From: Aeromicrobium stalagmiti
GTDB lineage: Bacteria; Actinomycetota; Actinomycetes; Propionibacteriales; Nocardioidaceae
NCBI RefSeq assembly: GCF_013283745.1
Contig: NZ_JABSTZ010000001.1
Coordinates: 310,001-374,000, forward strand
Length of the DNA: 64,000 nt
Direction of reading: 5' to 3'
In this document: positions 22,761 to 32,266 of the stretch, one piece after another
Position numbering within the stretch: position 1 is the stretch's first letter
How the letters are laid out: each line of letters begins with the position of its first letter
Notes under the pieces: generated by a model
Seen by the model: only the letters and a program-made list of their open reading frames with translations
Told to the model about the DNA's origin: nothing
Database searches by the model: none
Translations under genes and position numbers: made by a program

Positions 22761-23845
22761 CCGACACGATTCCTCCCCCCGATTGGGACATCGAGCTGCG
22801 CGCGCTCCGCGCGGCCGCCACGTCCGCGGGCATCCGCGGCGCCCTCGATCCTGCTGACGCCGGCGTCCGGCTCGACACGGCCGACGAGCTGCTGGCCCGC
22901 CTGCTGGCGACCGACCCGGTCGACGAGCTGGCACAGCGCCGCCGCCGCACGCGCCGCCGCGTGCTGCTCGCGAGCGGTGTCGCTGCCGCCGGCCTCGTGG
23001 TCACGAGCATCCTGCAGCCATGGGGCGGCACTCCTGTCCAGGCCGCGACCCCCGCGATCCTCGACTACGAGTTCGCCGCGGCCGACACCATCGCGGTCGC
23101 CCCCGGCCAGGACCCGTCAGCCGCGCTGGAACGACTGTCCGCCGCGGCCGCCGGCGCCCCGGCGGCGACCGGCTCCGGCGTGCAGCACGTCGTGACCGAC
23201 AGCTGGGTGGCCGAGTTCGACACCTCCGCCGACGATGCCACCTCAGCCCTGATCCCCCAGATCACCGAGTCGTGGCTGGCACCCGACGGCTCGCTGCGCA
23301 CCGTGACCCGGCGCGACGACGCGCTGGCACCCGACGGACGCGGCCTGCCCCGCGACGGCGCGTGGAACGACCAGCCCACGAGCGCCGACGAGTCGGAGCC
23401 CCCCGGCACGATCGATGCCGAGCTCGCCGCCACCCTCCCGACCGACGCCACTGGCCTGCGCCGAGAGCTGCTGGAGATCTCCGGCTGTCGCACGACCGAC
23501 CGCAGCTCGGCCACGTCGCTGTGCCTGTACGACCAGGTCGTGGCTCTCAACCAGACCTACGTCATCCCCGCGGCACTCGACCGGGCCATCTGGGAGATGC
23601 TCGGCGGCGAGGCCGGCTTCCGGACGCTCGGCTCGGTCGAGGACCGGGTCGGGCGCGATGGTGTCGGCATCTCGCTCATCTCGTCGGACCGCCCCGAGTA
23701 CCGCCTGGTGCTGATCGCCGACCCCTCCACCGGCGACCTCCTCGGCAGCGAGCAGATCTTGATCCGCTCCGTCCCCGGCCTGACGATCGACGCCCCCGCG
23801 ATCACGAGCTTCAGCGCGATCCTGGAGTCGGAGCACGTGACGTAG
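22757..23845 (+). CDS. CU044_5270-family membrane protein, probable partner of the ECF sigma factor
   Basis: 362 residues. A cytoplasmic region of about 75 residues with TADELLARLLATDP and a basic patch precedes one membrane helix (about 77-93), followed by a 270-residue extracytoplasmic domain with two Cys (GCRTTD ... LCLYD). This architecture, directly after and overlapping an ECF sigma gene, is that of CU044_5270 proteins, thought to act as anti-sigma factors with an outside sensor. The signal is unknown. Confidence 0.7.
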   Translation: MTDTIPPPDWDIELRALRAAATSAGIRGALDPADAGVRLDTADELLARLLATDPVDELAQRRRRTRRRVLLASGVAAAGLVVTSILQPWGGTPVQAATPAILDYEFAAADTIAVAPGQDPSAALERLSAAAAGAPAATGSGVQHVVTDSWVAEFDTSADDATSALIPQITESWLAPDGSLRTVTRRDDALAPDGRGLPRDGAWNDQPTSADESEPPGTIDAELAATLPTDATGLRRELLEISGCRTTDRSSATSLCLYDQVVALNQTYVIPAALDRAIWEMLGGEAGFRTLGSVEDRVGRDGVGISLISSDRPEYRLVLIADPSTGDLLGSEQILIRSVPGLTIDAPAITSFSAILESEHVT

Positions 23846-23896
23846 AGCCCCGGCGAACGCCTGCGGCGGCCACCACCCAGGGGGCACAATTGCAGG

Positions 23897-24838
23897 GTGA
23901 GTACTCGCGACGACGTGATCGGGGCCGACCTGTTCAGCGCCTCGGCGCAGCGCATCGTCGACTACCTCAACGCGCACACGCCGATCCCCGACTGGTCGGT
24001 CTCCCGTATCGCCGGAGGCGAGCAGGTCCACGTCCACGTGCATCCCGAGGCCTTCCTGAGCGTCGGTCAACGCGAGCCGTGGCCCGAGACCTTCTGCATC
24101 CGCATGCTCGGGGGCGCTGCCCGGGTCGTTCCCGACTCCCTCGCCGATCCCGACTACGCCGACCACCCGGCGGCCGGTCACGTCCGCGCCTATGCGGGCT
24201 TCCCGATCGTCGACGACCTCGGCAACACCTTCGGCACCCTCTGCGGCGTCGGGCCCGACCCGCTGCAGGGCATCGAGGCGGTCGACGTCGAGCTGATCGA
24301 GCTGATGGGCAGCCTGCTGTCGTCTCAGCTCGCGATGTCCCGCACCGCTGACCGGGAGCGGCGAGCAGGCGAGATCGCCGTGGCCCTCGCCCACACCGAT
24401 GCCCTCACCGGGCTCACGAACCGTCGTGGCTGGGACCTGCTGGTCTCCGACGCCCAGCAGCGCGTGACCGCCTACGGCGATCCGGTCGCGGTTGCCGTCA
24501 TCGACCTCGACGGCCTCAAGAAGGTCAACGACGTCCACGGCCACGCGGCCGGCGACGACCTGATCCGCGGGGCCGCCGCAGCGCTCGCGGCGACCGCGAC
24601 CGAGAGCGACCGGGTGGCCCGCTACGGAGGCGACGAGTTCGTCGTGCTGTCCAACAACGTCCCTGCGGCTCGACTCGACGCACACTTCGCGGCCTTCCAG
24701 CACTCGCTCGAGCAGGTCGGCATCAGCGCATCGATCGGCTACGCGCCGACCAACCCGGGCGTCGTGTCGATCGCCGACGCCTTCACCCTGGCCGATGCCG
24801 CGATGTACGAGGCGAAGCAGGAGCGCCGGATCGCCTGA
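23897..24838 (+). CDS. GAF-GGDEF diguanylate cyclase
   Basis: 313 residues. The N-terminal 145 residues are a GAF-like sensor. The GGDEF domain follows: DALTGLTNRRGWD, the metal-binding Asp in VIDLDGLKKVND and the active-site signature RYGGDEFVVL are intact, so it should make cyclic di-GMP. A RxxD inhibitory site is not evident. The GTG at 23897 starts six bases after a CACAAT element. Confidence 0.87.
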   Translation: MSTRDDVIGADLFSASAQRIVDYLNAHTPIPDWSVSRIAGGEQVHVHVHPEAFLSVGQREPWPETFCIRMLGGAARVVPDSLADPDYADHPAAGHVRAYAGFPIVDDLGNTFGTLCGVGPDPLQGIEAVDVELIELMGSLLSSQLAMSRTADRERRAGEIAVALAHTDALTGLTNRRGWDLLVSDAQQRVTAYGDPVAVAVIDLDGLKKVNDVHGHAAGDDLIRGAAAALAATATESDRVARYGGDEFVVLSNNVPAARLDAHFAAFQHSLEQVGISASIGYAPTNPGVVSIADAFTLADAAMYEAKQERRIA

Positions 24839-24853
24839 CGCCCGCGGCTCCGA

Positions 24854-25957
24854 TCAGGGGCTGGCGGCGAGGAACAGGAACGCACCGAGGATCGCCAGGT
24901 GGATGCCGCCCTGCAGCAGGGTCGCGCGGCCGGGCACGACCGTGAGCACGCTCGTGATGAGCGTGAGCACGAGCAGGACGATCTCGGTCTCACCGAGTCC
25001 GAGCACGAGCGGGCCGTCGAGCCAGATTTGCGCGATCGCGATGACCGGGATCGTGAGCCCGATGCTGGCCATCGCCGAGCCGTAGGCCAGGTTGAGGCTG
25101 ATCTGGACCCGCTTGCGCTTGGCGGCGTTGACGGCGGCGATCGTCTCGGGGGCGAGGATCAGCAGCGCGATGATGACGCCGACGACGGCCTGGGGCATGC
25201 CGGCTGCCCGCACCCCTTCCTCGATCGACTTCGACACGTTCTTGGCGTTGCCCACCACGGCGACGAGCGCGACGACGAGGAACGCCAGGCTGACGAACGC
25301 GGCCTTGCGGGTCGGCGGCTCCGCGTGGTCGTCCTCGGGCTTGATCTCGCCGGTGCTGGTGCGGGGCAGGAAGTAGTCGCGGTGCCGCACGGTCTGCATC
25401 GCGACGAACAGGCCGTAGAGACCGAGAGACGCCACGGCCGCGAAGGCCAGCTGCCCGGGGGTGAACTCCGGACCCGAACGACCCGTCGTGAACGCCGGGA
25501 GCACGAGGCACAGCGTCGCGATCGTGCCGACCGCCGCAAGGGCGCTGCCGGTGCCCTCGGCGCTGAAGTGGGCGATCTGACGGTTGCGGGTCGCTGCCAC
25601 CAGCGAGATGCCCACGATGCCGTTGCAGGTGATCATGATCGCCGCGAACACGGTGTCGCGCGCGAGGCTCTCGCTGCCCTTCGCGCCGGTGAGGACGAGG
25701 GTGACGATCAGCGCGACCTCGATGACCGTGACCGCCACGGCGAGCACCAACGAGCCGTAGGGCTCGCCGACCTTGTGGGCGATCACCTCGGCGTGGTGCA
25801 CCGCGGCGAGCACCGCCCCGGCGAGGAACACCGACACCACGATCACCGCGAGCAGCGAGAGATCTCGTTGCCACGCGAGGGCGAACACGACCAGCGCCCC
25901 GATCGGGACAGCCGCCGTCCATCGTGAAGCGAGGGCGGCGGCCGTGGAGGTCGTCAT
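24854..25957 (-). CDS. ChaA-like calcium/sodium:proton antiporter
   Basis: 367 residues with about eleven membrane helices in two repeats of the CaCA superfamily. The alpha repeats show the ion-binding acidic segments VIEVALIVTLVLTG (first half) and ILAPETIAAVNAA (second half). The hydrophilic loop between them (KPEDDHAEPPTRK) is typical of ChaA. It probably exports Ca2+ or Na+ for protons. I chose the ATG at 25957 with GGGAG upstream; a longer in-frame version has no ribosome site. Confidence 0.82.
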   Translation of the reverse strand: MTTSTAAALASRWTAAVPIGALVVFALAWQRDLSLLAVIVVSVFLAGAVLAAVHHAEVIAHKVGEPYGSLVLAVAVTVIEVALIVTLVLTGAKGSESLARDTVFAAIMITCNGIVGISLVAATRNRQIAHFSAEGTGSALAAVGTIATLCLVLPAFTTGRSGPEFTPGQLAFAAVASLGLYGLFVAMQTVRHRDYFLPRTSTGEIKPEDDHAEPPTRKAAFVSLAFLVVALVAVVGNAKNVSKSIEEGVRAAGMPQAVVGVIIALLILAPETIAAVNAAKRKRVQISLNLAYGSAMASIGLTIPVIAIAQIWLDGPLVLGLGETEIVLLVLTLITSVLTVVPGRATLLQGGIHLAILGAFLFLAASP

Positions 25958-25997
25958 GTCTCCATTCTCCCAGACTGGCGGCCCATGACCCAATCGG

Positions 25998-26489
25998 TCA
26001 GCTGGTCTCGACGACCCCGGCGATGCGGTCGAGGAGCCAGCCGGTCCCGTGCTCGCGGCCGGCGGCCGCCTCGGGGCCGGGCCCGTGGACGCCGTCGAGG
26101 TGGACTCCCTGCTCGGTGAAGGTCAGGTGGGTCCCGCTCGCGGTCGCCGCGAAGACGATCGTCGTGATCGACGTCGAGGCGTGCACGCCGTCGCTCCACA
26201 TGTCGTAGGAGTAGACGATGCGCTCGCGGTCGACGATGTCGGTGTAGACCGCGCGGAACTGGCTGCGGCGACCGTCCATCGTGCCGTCGTTGATCGCGAT
26301 GCCGCCCACCCGGAAGTCCTCGGAGACCTCGGGGTCCTCGATCTCGTCGGGGCCGAACCAGCGGCTCTTGACCTCAGGGTCGGCGAAGGCGGCCCACACC
26401 CGGTCGAGGGGTGCGGCGTAGTCGCGCTCGAGGACGAACGTGGCGTGGGTCTGGGTGCGTGCGGGCGTGGTCATGTCGGTGGTGGTCAT
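25998..26489 (-). CDS. SRPBCC/AHSA1-like domain protein
   Basis: 163 residues with the START-like fold: VLERDYAAPLDRVWAAFADP and SRWFGPDE open it, GTHLTFTEQGVHLDG and the C-terminal helix close it. Proteins of this kind bind hydrophobic ligands in a deep pocket and are very often encoded with an ArsR regulator, as here: its start lies two bases after the ArsR stop. The first of two ATGs (26489) has AGGAG at good distance. Confidence 0.82.
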   Translation of the reverse strand: MTTTDMTTPARTQTHATFVLERDYAAPLDRVWAAFADPEVKSRWFGPDEIEDPEVSEDFRVGGIAINDGTMDGRRSQFRAVYTDIVDRERIVYSYDMWSDGVHASTSITTIVFAATASGTHLTFTEQGVHLDGVHGPGPEAAAGREHGTGWLLDRIAGVVETS

Positions 26490-26490
26490 G

Positions 26491-26829
26491 TCAGTGCTCC
26501 TGGGGGTCGTCGTCGATGAGCTGGGCCGCGAGGCGGTCGAGTCGTTGCTCCGCCGGGAGCCGCTGCCGACCGATCCACTCGCCGCCCGCCGCAAGGGCGT
26601 CGGGGGCGAGCTGGACGGTCCGGACCCGCCCGACCTTCTGCGAGGTCACGATCCCGGCGTCCTCGAGCACCTTGAGGTGCTGGACGACGGCCGGCATCGA
26701 CATCGCGAAGGGCTCGGCGAGCTCGCTCACCGACGCGGGGCTGCGCACCAGGCGTTCGACCATGGCACGCCGCGTCCTGTCGGCGAGGGCGTGGAACGTC
26801 CTGTCGAGACTTTCCGAATAGTTAAGCAT
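26491..26829 (-). CDS. ArsR-family transcriptional regulator
   Basis: 112 residues: an ArsR winged helix with RTFHALADRTRRAMVERL, SVSELAEPFAMSMPAVVQHL and TSQKVGRVRTVQL. No metal-binding Cys, so it is of the non-metal type found with SRPBCC partners. A TTAAG-N6-CTTAA dyad overlaps its own start codon, and an AATACT element ends seven bases before it, which implies a leaderless, autorepressed operon. Confidence 0.85.
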   Translation of the reverse strand: MLNYSESLDRTFHALADRTRRAMVERLVRSPASVSELAEPFAMSMPAVVQHLKVLEDAGIVTSQKVGRVRTVQLAPDALAAGGEWIGRQRLPAEQRLDRLAAQLIDDDPQEH

Positions 26830-26842
26830 CTACTTAAGTATT
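26822..26842 (-). promoter_or_regulatory. ArsR operator overlapping -10 and start codon
   Basis: Inverted repeat TTAAG (26822-26826) and CTTAA (26833-26837) with the ATG complement between the arms; -10 AATACT on the reverse strand at 26842-26837. Confidence 0.55.
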
Positions 26843-26912
26843 GCGATCCGGCGTCGAATGTCAAGCCCTGCGTCGACCGTCAGGCCGGATCGCGGAGCGA
26901 TACGGTGAGTCC

Positions 26913-27620
26913 ATGACCGCCATCAGGAGCCCGTGGCTGATCGGGTTCGGACTCGTCACGGTCGTGCACCTCGTGCTCAACGGCGTCGATGCGACCCCCT
27001 GGGACAGCATCACCAAGTGCCTGCTCGCGCCGCTGCTCGCCGCATGGGTCGTCGAGCAGAAGGGCCCGCGCCTGCTGGTCGTCGCCTTGGTCTTCTGCTT
27101 CCTCGGTGACCTGTTCCTGGAGATCGAGGACCTCTTCACGGTCGGCATGGCCGCCTTTGCGCTCGGCCACGTCTGCTTCATCGCGTTCTTCGTGCAGCGC
27201 GGTGCGGTCAGCCAGCTGCGCCGCAAGCCGATCATCCTGCTGGCGTACGCGGCTGCGGCGGTCGGGCTCGTCGCGTGGTGCTGGGGCGGGCTCGAGCCCG
27301 ACCTCAAGCCGCTGGTGCCCGTCTACGCCGTGCTGCTGCTCGGCACCGCGTCGACCTCGCTGGCGACCGACGTGCGAGCAGGTGTCGGCGGGGCGATGTT
27401 CCTCGTCTCGGACGGCATCATCGCGCTCGGCGAGGCCGGACGCATCGACCCGGACGCGACGCTCACCGGTCTGGCGATCATGACGCTCTACATCCTCGCG
27501 ATCTTCTTCCTGACGACCGGCATCCTGTGGCGGGAGAAGCGCACGCTCGAGGCCGGCCCCGGATTCGACCCGACCGTCCGCACCGACTGCTGGCCGCGAC
27601 TGCCCGCGGCGAAGGCCTAG
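26913..27620 (+). CDS. YhhN-family membrane protein (lysoplasmalogenase-like)
   Basis: 235 residues with about eight membrane helices. FCFLGDLFLEIEDLF and FVLGHVCF-like segments (ALGHVCFIAFF) hold the Asp and His residues conserved in the YhhN/TMEM86 family, whose animal members hydrolyse lysoplasmalogen vinyl ethers; a bacterial activity is plausible but uncertain. Next comes an acyltransferase gene one base after the stop, pointing to a lipid-related operon. TACGGT (26901-26906) ends six bases before the ATG, so it is probably leaderless. Confidence 0.78.
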   Translation: MTAIRSPWLIGFGLVTVVHLVLNGVDATPWDSITKCLLAPLLAAWVVEQKGPRLLVVALVFCFLGDLFLEIEDLFTVGMAAFALGHVCFIAFFVQRGAVSQLRRKPIILLAYAAAAVGLVAWCWGGLEPDLKPLVPVYAVLLLGTASTSLATDVRAGVGGAMFLVSDGIIALGEAGRIDPDATLTGLAIMTLYILAIFFLTTGILWREKRTLEAGPGFDPTVRTDCWPRLPAAKA

Positions 27621-28421
27621 ATGGCCGTTCGACAGGCCCGGGGGACGCGCGACCTCCCGCTGGTCGGGTCCGACCGCACGTACCGGTGGGTCAACCGGAT
27701 CTTCGCGGTGCTGTTCCGGCTCATGGGCTATCGCTTCGACGTGCGGGGCGCCGAGCACGTCCCTGCCGCCGGACCGGCCGTGCTCGCCGGCAACCACATC
27801 GGCTTCCTCGACTTCACCTTCATCGGCTATGCCGCCCGCGACCGGGGCCGGCTCGTGCGCTTCATGGCCAAGACGTCGGTCTTCGAGCTGCCGGTCGTCG
27901 GTCGGCTCATGACGGCCATGCGCCACATCCCCGTCGACCGCCGGCACGGCGCCCGCGCCTACCGCCGGTCGCTGCAGCTGCTCGACGCCGGCCAGCTCGT
28001 CGGGGTCTTCCCCGAGGCGACGATCAGCCGGTCGTGGCTGCTCAAGCCGTTCAAGCGCGGCGCAGCCGGCATGGCCATCAACCGCGGGGTGCCACTCGTG
28101 CCGGTCGTCGTGTGGGGCGGCCATCGCATCCTGACGGTGGACGGCCACCGGTCGCTCCGGCGGCGGATGCCCATCACGATCATCGTCGGCGAGCCCCTGG
28201 TGCCCGGGGACGACGAGACCGTCGACGAGCTGTCGGCGCGGCTCCACCTGCGCATGGAGGGCCTGCTCGCCGCGGCGATCGACACCTACCCGGCCGAGCC
28301 CCGCGACGACCAGGACCGATGGTGGCTGCCCTACGATCGCGGTGGGAGTGCCCCCGACCCCGAGACAGCAGCCGTGCTCGACCGCGAGGCCGTCGCACGC
28401 ATCGGTGACACCTTCGAGTGA
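27621..28421 (+). CDS. 1-acyl-glycerol-3-phosphate acyltransferase-like (PlsC family)
   Basis: 266 residues. The acyltransferase motif NHxxxxD is NHIGFLDF with His59 and Asp64; MRHIPVDR and VGVFPEATISRSW are the following blocks, and GVPLVPVVVWGG the last. It should acylate lysophosphatidic acid or a related lysolipid at the membrane. It begins immediately after the YhhN stop, so the two are co-expressed. Confidence 0.85.
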   Translation: MAVRQARGTRDLPLVGSDRTYRWVNRIFAVLFRLMGYRFDVRGAEHVPAAGPAVLAGNHIGFLDFTFIGYAARDRGRLVRFMAKTSVFELPVVGRLMTAMRHIPVDRRHGARAYRRSLQLLDAGQLVGVFPEATISRSWLLKPFKRGAAGMAINRGVPLVPVVVWGGHRILTVDGHRSLRRRMPITIIVGEPLVPGDDETVDELSARLHLRMEGLLAAAIDTYPAEPRDDQDRWWLPYDRGGSAPDPETAAVLDREAVARIGDTFE

Positions 28422-28464
28422 GCACCACCCGCCGAGCACCGTCGAGCGACCCAGGAGGTCCACC

Positions 28465-29304
28465 ATGACGTACGACTCCACCACCCCCGTCCAGGTCGGA
28501 GACCTGACCTTCGACGTCCGCACCGCCGGGCCGCAGGACGGCACGCCGATCATCCTGCTGCACGGATTTCCCGAGACGTCGCTCTCGTGGACGGTCGTCG
28601 CGGCCCGCCTGGCCGAGGAGGGCTTCCGCGTGGTCGCCCCCGACCAGCGCGGCTACTCGCCCGGGGCTCGCCCCGAGAGCGTCGAGGACTATGCGACCGA
28701 GCTGATGGTCGCCGACGTCCTGGGCATCGCGGACGCCCTCGGCATCGGGACGTTCCACGTCTCCGGCCACGACTGGGGCTCGGTCGTGGCGTGGCTGCTC
28801 GCCGCCCACCACCCCGACCGGGTCCGCACCCTGACCGCGGTGTCGGTGCCGCACCTCACGGCCTACAACGCGGCGCTCCGCGACGATCCCGACCAGCAGG
28901 AGAAGGCGGCCTACATCCAGGTGTTCCGCCAGCCCGGCAAGGCCGAGGACCTCCTGCTCGCCGACGGCGCCCAGCGCCTCACCGCCCTCTACGGCGACGC
29001 CGTTCCGGTCGGGCTGGCCGTGCGCTACGTCGCGCACCTCGCCGAGCCGGGGGCCCTGACCGCGGCGCTCAACTGGTACCGCGCGATGAGCGCGGCTCTC
29101 GCCTCGACGCCCCGAGTCCAGGTGCCCACGACCTTCGTCTGGGGCGAGCTCGACATGGCGATCGGACGGGTCCCCGCCGAGGCGTGCGGCGACTTCGTCG
29201 ATGCCGACTACCGGTTCGTCGAGCTCACCGGCATCGGCCACTGGATCCCCGAGCAGGCACCCGACTCCCTGGCCGAGGCGATCCTGGTGCGCGCCGGGAC
29301 GTGA
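28465..29304 (+). CDS. Epoxide hydrolase-like alpha/beta hydrolase
   Basis: 279 residues. HGFPE (33-37) forms the oxyanion hole, the nucleophile is Asp103 in SGHDWGSVVAW, and GHWIPEQ near the end carries the catalytic His. An Asp nucleophile within HDWG is the mark of soluble epoxide hydrolases, not esterases. A cap domain lies in between (about 135-215). Fluoroacetate-type dehalogenase activity is an alternative. AGGAGG precedes the ATG; the stop overlaps the next gene by four bases. Confidence 0.82.
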   Translation: MTYDSTTPVQVGDLTFDVRTAGPQDGTPIILLHGFPETSLSWTVVAARLAEEGFRVVAPDQRGYSPGARPESVEDYATELMVADVLGIADALGIGTFHVSGHDWGSVVAWLLAAHHPDRVRTLTAVSVPHLTAYNAALRDDPDQQEKAAYIQVFRQPGKAEDLLLADGAQRLTALYGDAVPVGLAVRYVAHLAEPGALTAALNWYRAMSAALASTPRVQVPTTFVWGELDMAIGRVPAEACGDFVDADYRFVELTGIGHWIPEQAPDSLAEAILVRAGT

Positions 29305-31955
29305 CCCTCGCAGACGACCTCGCCCGGACGGCGCCACCCTTTCCCCTCCGGACCCTGCAGGCGCGGGCGCTCGAGGCGGTCGAGACGGCGGTGGCGTCCG
29401 GCCGGCGTCGCGTCTGGGTGTCGCTCCCGCCGGGGACCGGCAAGACCCTGCTGGGGCTCGAGATCGCCCGGCGCCTCGGCACGCGGACCGTCGTCCTCGC
29501 ACCCAACACCGCGATCCAGGGGCAGTGGCGCGATACGTGGGCCCGCTACACGCCTGCCGTGGTCACGACGGGCACCGACCGCGACCTGTCGGCGCCGATC
29601 ACGGTGCTGACCTACCAGGCACTCGCCACGTTCGACCGGGTCGAGGCCGATGACGATGAGCCCGAGGACGATCAGGGCGCCCTCGTCGACCGTCTGCACC
29701 CCAACGGGCAGGCCCTGGTCGCAGCGCTCAGGGCCGCCGGCCCCGTCACGATCCTGCTCGACGAGTGCCATCACCTGCTCGAGGTGTGGGGACGTCTGCT
29801 CGCCGAGGTGCTGGCCGACCTGCCCGAGGCGACCGTCGTCGGTCTCACCGCCACGCCGCCGACGGTGCTCGACACCCGGCAGGCCGCCCTCGTCGACGAG
29901 CTGTTCGGCGACATCGTCTTCAGCGCATCGATCCCTGCCGCGGTCCGCGAGGGGCACCTCGCCCCCTTCGCCGAGCTCGCCTGGCTGACCACGCCGACCG
30001 CGGAGGAGGCCGACTGGCTCCACGACCAGTCCCTACGGTTCCTGCAGCTCACGACCGACCTGGTCGACGTCAAGCTGGGCTCGACGCCGATCCTGGTGTG
30101 GTTCGATCGCCGGTTCCTCGAGCTCACGGTGCCGTGGGACCGTTTCGAGCGGGACTCCCCCGCTCTCGCCCGCGCCGCGCTGCGCCTGGTGCACGCCGAG
30201 CTGCTGGCTCTGCCCGACGGGGCCCGGATCCGTGAGGAGCACCGCCAGGCGCCGACCGCCGACGACTGGGCCGGGCTCATCGACGACTGGGTCAGACGCT
30301 GCCTGCGCCGCAGCGGCGACCCGTCCGACGACACCGTCTTGGAGTCGCTGCGCGCCGCGCTCCCGGGCATCGGCTTCCAGCTGACCCGTGCCGGCGTCCG
30401 CCGTGGCCGTTCACCCGTCGACCGGGTCATCGCCCGCAGCGAGGCCAAGATGCGCGGGTGCCAGCAGATCCTCGAGGCCGAGCACCTCACGCTCGGCGAG
30501 CGGCTCAGGTCGCTCGTGCTGTGCGACCACGAGCTCGCCGGTGCCACGACCCCGACCGGGCTGCGACCGACCCCAGCCCGGTCAGGGTCGGCACGGCAGA
30601 TGCTGCGCACGCTCGTCGCGGCTCCGCCGACCCGCGCGCTGCGCCCGGTCCTCGTCACGGGTCGCACCGTCGCCGCACTGCCGGACGTGGCCCAGCGGAT
30701 CGTCGACCTCGTCGCCACGACCGACCCCGCGGTCGCCGCCCGCCTGACGTTGGAGCCTCTGGACGATGCCCTCGACGACGACCCGCTCGTCCGCATCGCC
30801 GGCCCGTGGGAGAGCCGCGACTGGGTCAGGGTCGTCACCCGGTTCTTCGAGTCGGGCGGCACCCAGGCACTCGTCGGCACCCGCGCCCTGCTCGGCGAGG
30901 GCTGGGACGCCCGCGGCCTCAACAGCCTGGTCGACCTGACGACGGCCACGACGACGAGCGCGGTCGTGCAGACCCGAGGGCGGGCCCTGCGGCTCGACCC
31001 GTCCTGGCCCGACAAGGTCGCGATCAGCTGGACCATCACCTGCGTGGCCCCTGAGCACCCGCGGGGCGACGGCGACTGGCAGCGACTCGTCCGCAAGCAC
31101 CAGGGCTTCTTCGGCGTCGACGACGCCGGCGAGGTCGTCTACGGCGTGGCCCACATCGACGCTCGCTTCTCACCGTTCAGCCCGCCCGACTCCACGACGT
31201 ACGACTCCGTCGACGCCGACATGCTCGAGCGAGCCCGCGACCGCGACACGGTTCGCACCCGCTGGGCGGTCGGCACACCGTACGACGACCGGCTGGTGCA
31301 CACGCTCCGCGTGCGGCCGACCTCGGCCCACCGCAGCACGACCGTCGCGGAGGGGCCCGTGTCGGCCGTCCGACCGGCCTACGTCCCGGGTCCCCACGGC
31401 CCCGTCGCGAGCGGTGGCGGGCCGGCCCCTTGGCGCAGCCCGTGGTCGTCGACACGGCTCGCGGCGCAGGACCCGGGCCTCATGGCCTATGCCTGCGTCG
31501 TGGCCGACGCGATGCACGCGGCCGGGCTGTCGCCCCACGGCGCCGACCGGGTCGAGGCCACGATCGACCACTCCGGTGAGTACCGGCTCCGGCTCGTCGA
31601 CGTCGACGAGGCGACGTCCGCGCTGTTCGCCACCTCGCTCGACGAGCTGCTCGGCCCCGTGCGCTCGCCGCGCTACCTCGTGCCGAGGTACGTGCTCGGT
31701 GAGCCCGGGTGGACCGACGGCTGGCGGGTGCTCGTCGGCCGGCTGCGACCTGCCGGGCGGGTGTGGCACGCGGTGCCCAGCGTGTTCGGCACGCACGCCC
31801 GACTGGTGGCACACGTCGACGCCGCATGGGCGAGGTGGATCAGCGACGCCTCAGCGGTCTATGCCCACAGCCCGGAGGGCATCGCCGCACTGGCCGGCGG
31901 CAATGGCACGGCCCCGCTGGAGCTCGTGACGGTCATGCGCTCCGCGTGGTCGTGA
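29301..31955 (+). CDS. DEAD/DEAH-box superfamily 2 helicase-like protein with C-terminal domain of unknown function
   Basis: 884 residues. Walker A is PPGTGKTLL (43-51), Walker B is DECHHL (near 154), and ATPPTVLD marks motif III. The second RecA lobe has GTRALLGEGWDARGLNSLVD and QTRGRALRLD (motif VI), so both lobes look active. The region between the lobes (about 220-430) and the last 250 residues match nothing I recognise. It may remodel nucleic acid in repair or defence. The GTG start overlaps the hydrolase stop (GTGA). Confidence 0.8.
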   Translation: MTLADDLARTAPPFPLRTLQARALEAVETAVASGRRRVWVSLPPGTGKTLLGLEIARRLGTRTVVLAPNTAIQGQWRDTWARYTPAVVTTGTDRDLSAPITVLTYQALATFDRVEADDDEPEDDQGALVDRLHPNGQALVAALRAAGPVTILLDECHHLLEVWGRLLAEVLADLPEATVVGLTATPPTVLDTRQAALVDELFGDIVFSASIPAAVREGHLAPFAELAWLTTPTAEEADWLHDQSLRFLQLTTDLVDVKLGSTPILVWFDRRFLELTVPWDRFERDSPALARAALRLVHAELLALPDGARIREEHRQAPTADDWAGLIDDWVRRCLRRSGDPSDDTVLESLRAALPGIGFQLTRAGVRRGRSPVDRVIARSEAKMRGCQQILEAEHLTLGERLRSLVLCDHELAGATTPTGLRPTPARSGSARQMLRTLVAAPPTRALRPVLVTGRTVAALPDVAQRIVDLVATTDPAVAARLTLEPLDDALDDDPLVRIAGPWESRDWVRVVTRFFESGGTQALVGTRALLGEGWDARGLNSLVDLTTATTTSAVVQTRGRALRLDPSWPDKVAISWTITCVAPEHPRGDGDWQRLVRKHQGFFGVDDAGEVVYGVAHIDARFSPFSPPDSTTYDSVDADMLERARDRDTVRTRWAVGTPYDDRLVHTLRVRPTSAHRSTTVAEGPVSAVRPAYVPGPHGPVASGGGPAPWRSPWSSTRLAAQDPGLMAYACVVADAMHAAGLSPHGADRVEATIDHSGEYRLRLVDVDEATSALFATSLDELLGPVRSPRYLVPRYVLGEPGWTDGWRVLVGRLRPAGRVWHAVPSVFGTHARLVAHVDAAWARWISDASAVYAHSPEGIAALAGGNGTAPLELVTVMRSAWS

Positions 31956-31959
31956 GCGG

Positions 31960-32193
31960 TCAGCCCACTCCTACGCCACCGGGGCCGAACCAGTCACCGA
32001 ACGATCCAGGCCCCTGAGCGGCTGCGGAGTCGCGGGTGCCGCGCAGGGCATCGCCATCCTGGCGGTGCCGCATGGTCTGGACCTGGTCCTCACGCGAGAG
32101 GCGGTCGAAGCCGGATCCCCGGTGACGCCGCAGCGTGAGCCAGAGACCGGCCAGTGTCGCGACCACGACGACAGCCACGATGATGAGCCACAT
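31960..32193 (-). CDS. Small single-pass membrane protein of unknown function
   Basis: 77 residues: one N-terminal membrane helix (about 2-20, nearly all Val/Ala/Leu/Ile), then a charged cytoplasmic part and a Gly-rich end. A GGCGGGGG stretch precedes the ATG. Nothing suggests a function; proteins of this form are frequent and poorly known in actinobacteria. Confidence 0.5.
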   Translation of the reverse strand: MWLIIVAVVVVATLAGLWLTLRRHRGSGFDRLSREDQVQTMRHRQDGDALRGTRDSAAAQGPGSFGDWFGPGGVGVG

Positions 32194-32266
32194 GATGCCC
32201 CCGCCTTCTCGTCGAAGGCCTCGACCCTATCCGTGAGACAGGGAGAAGGCGAAGGTCTGTCGACGA

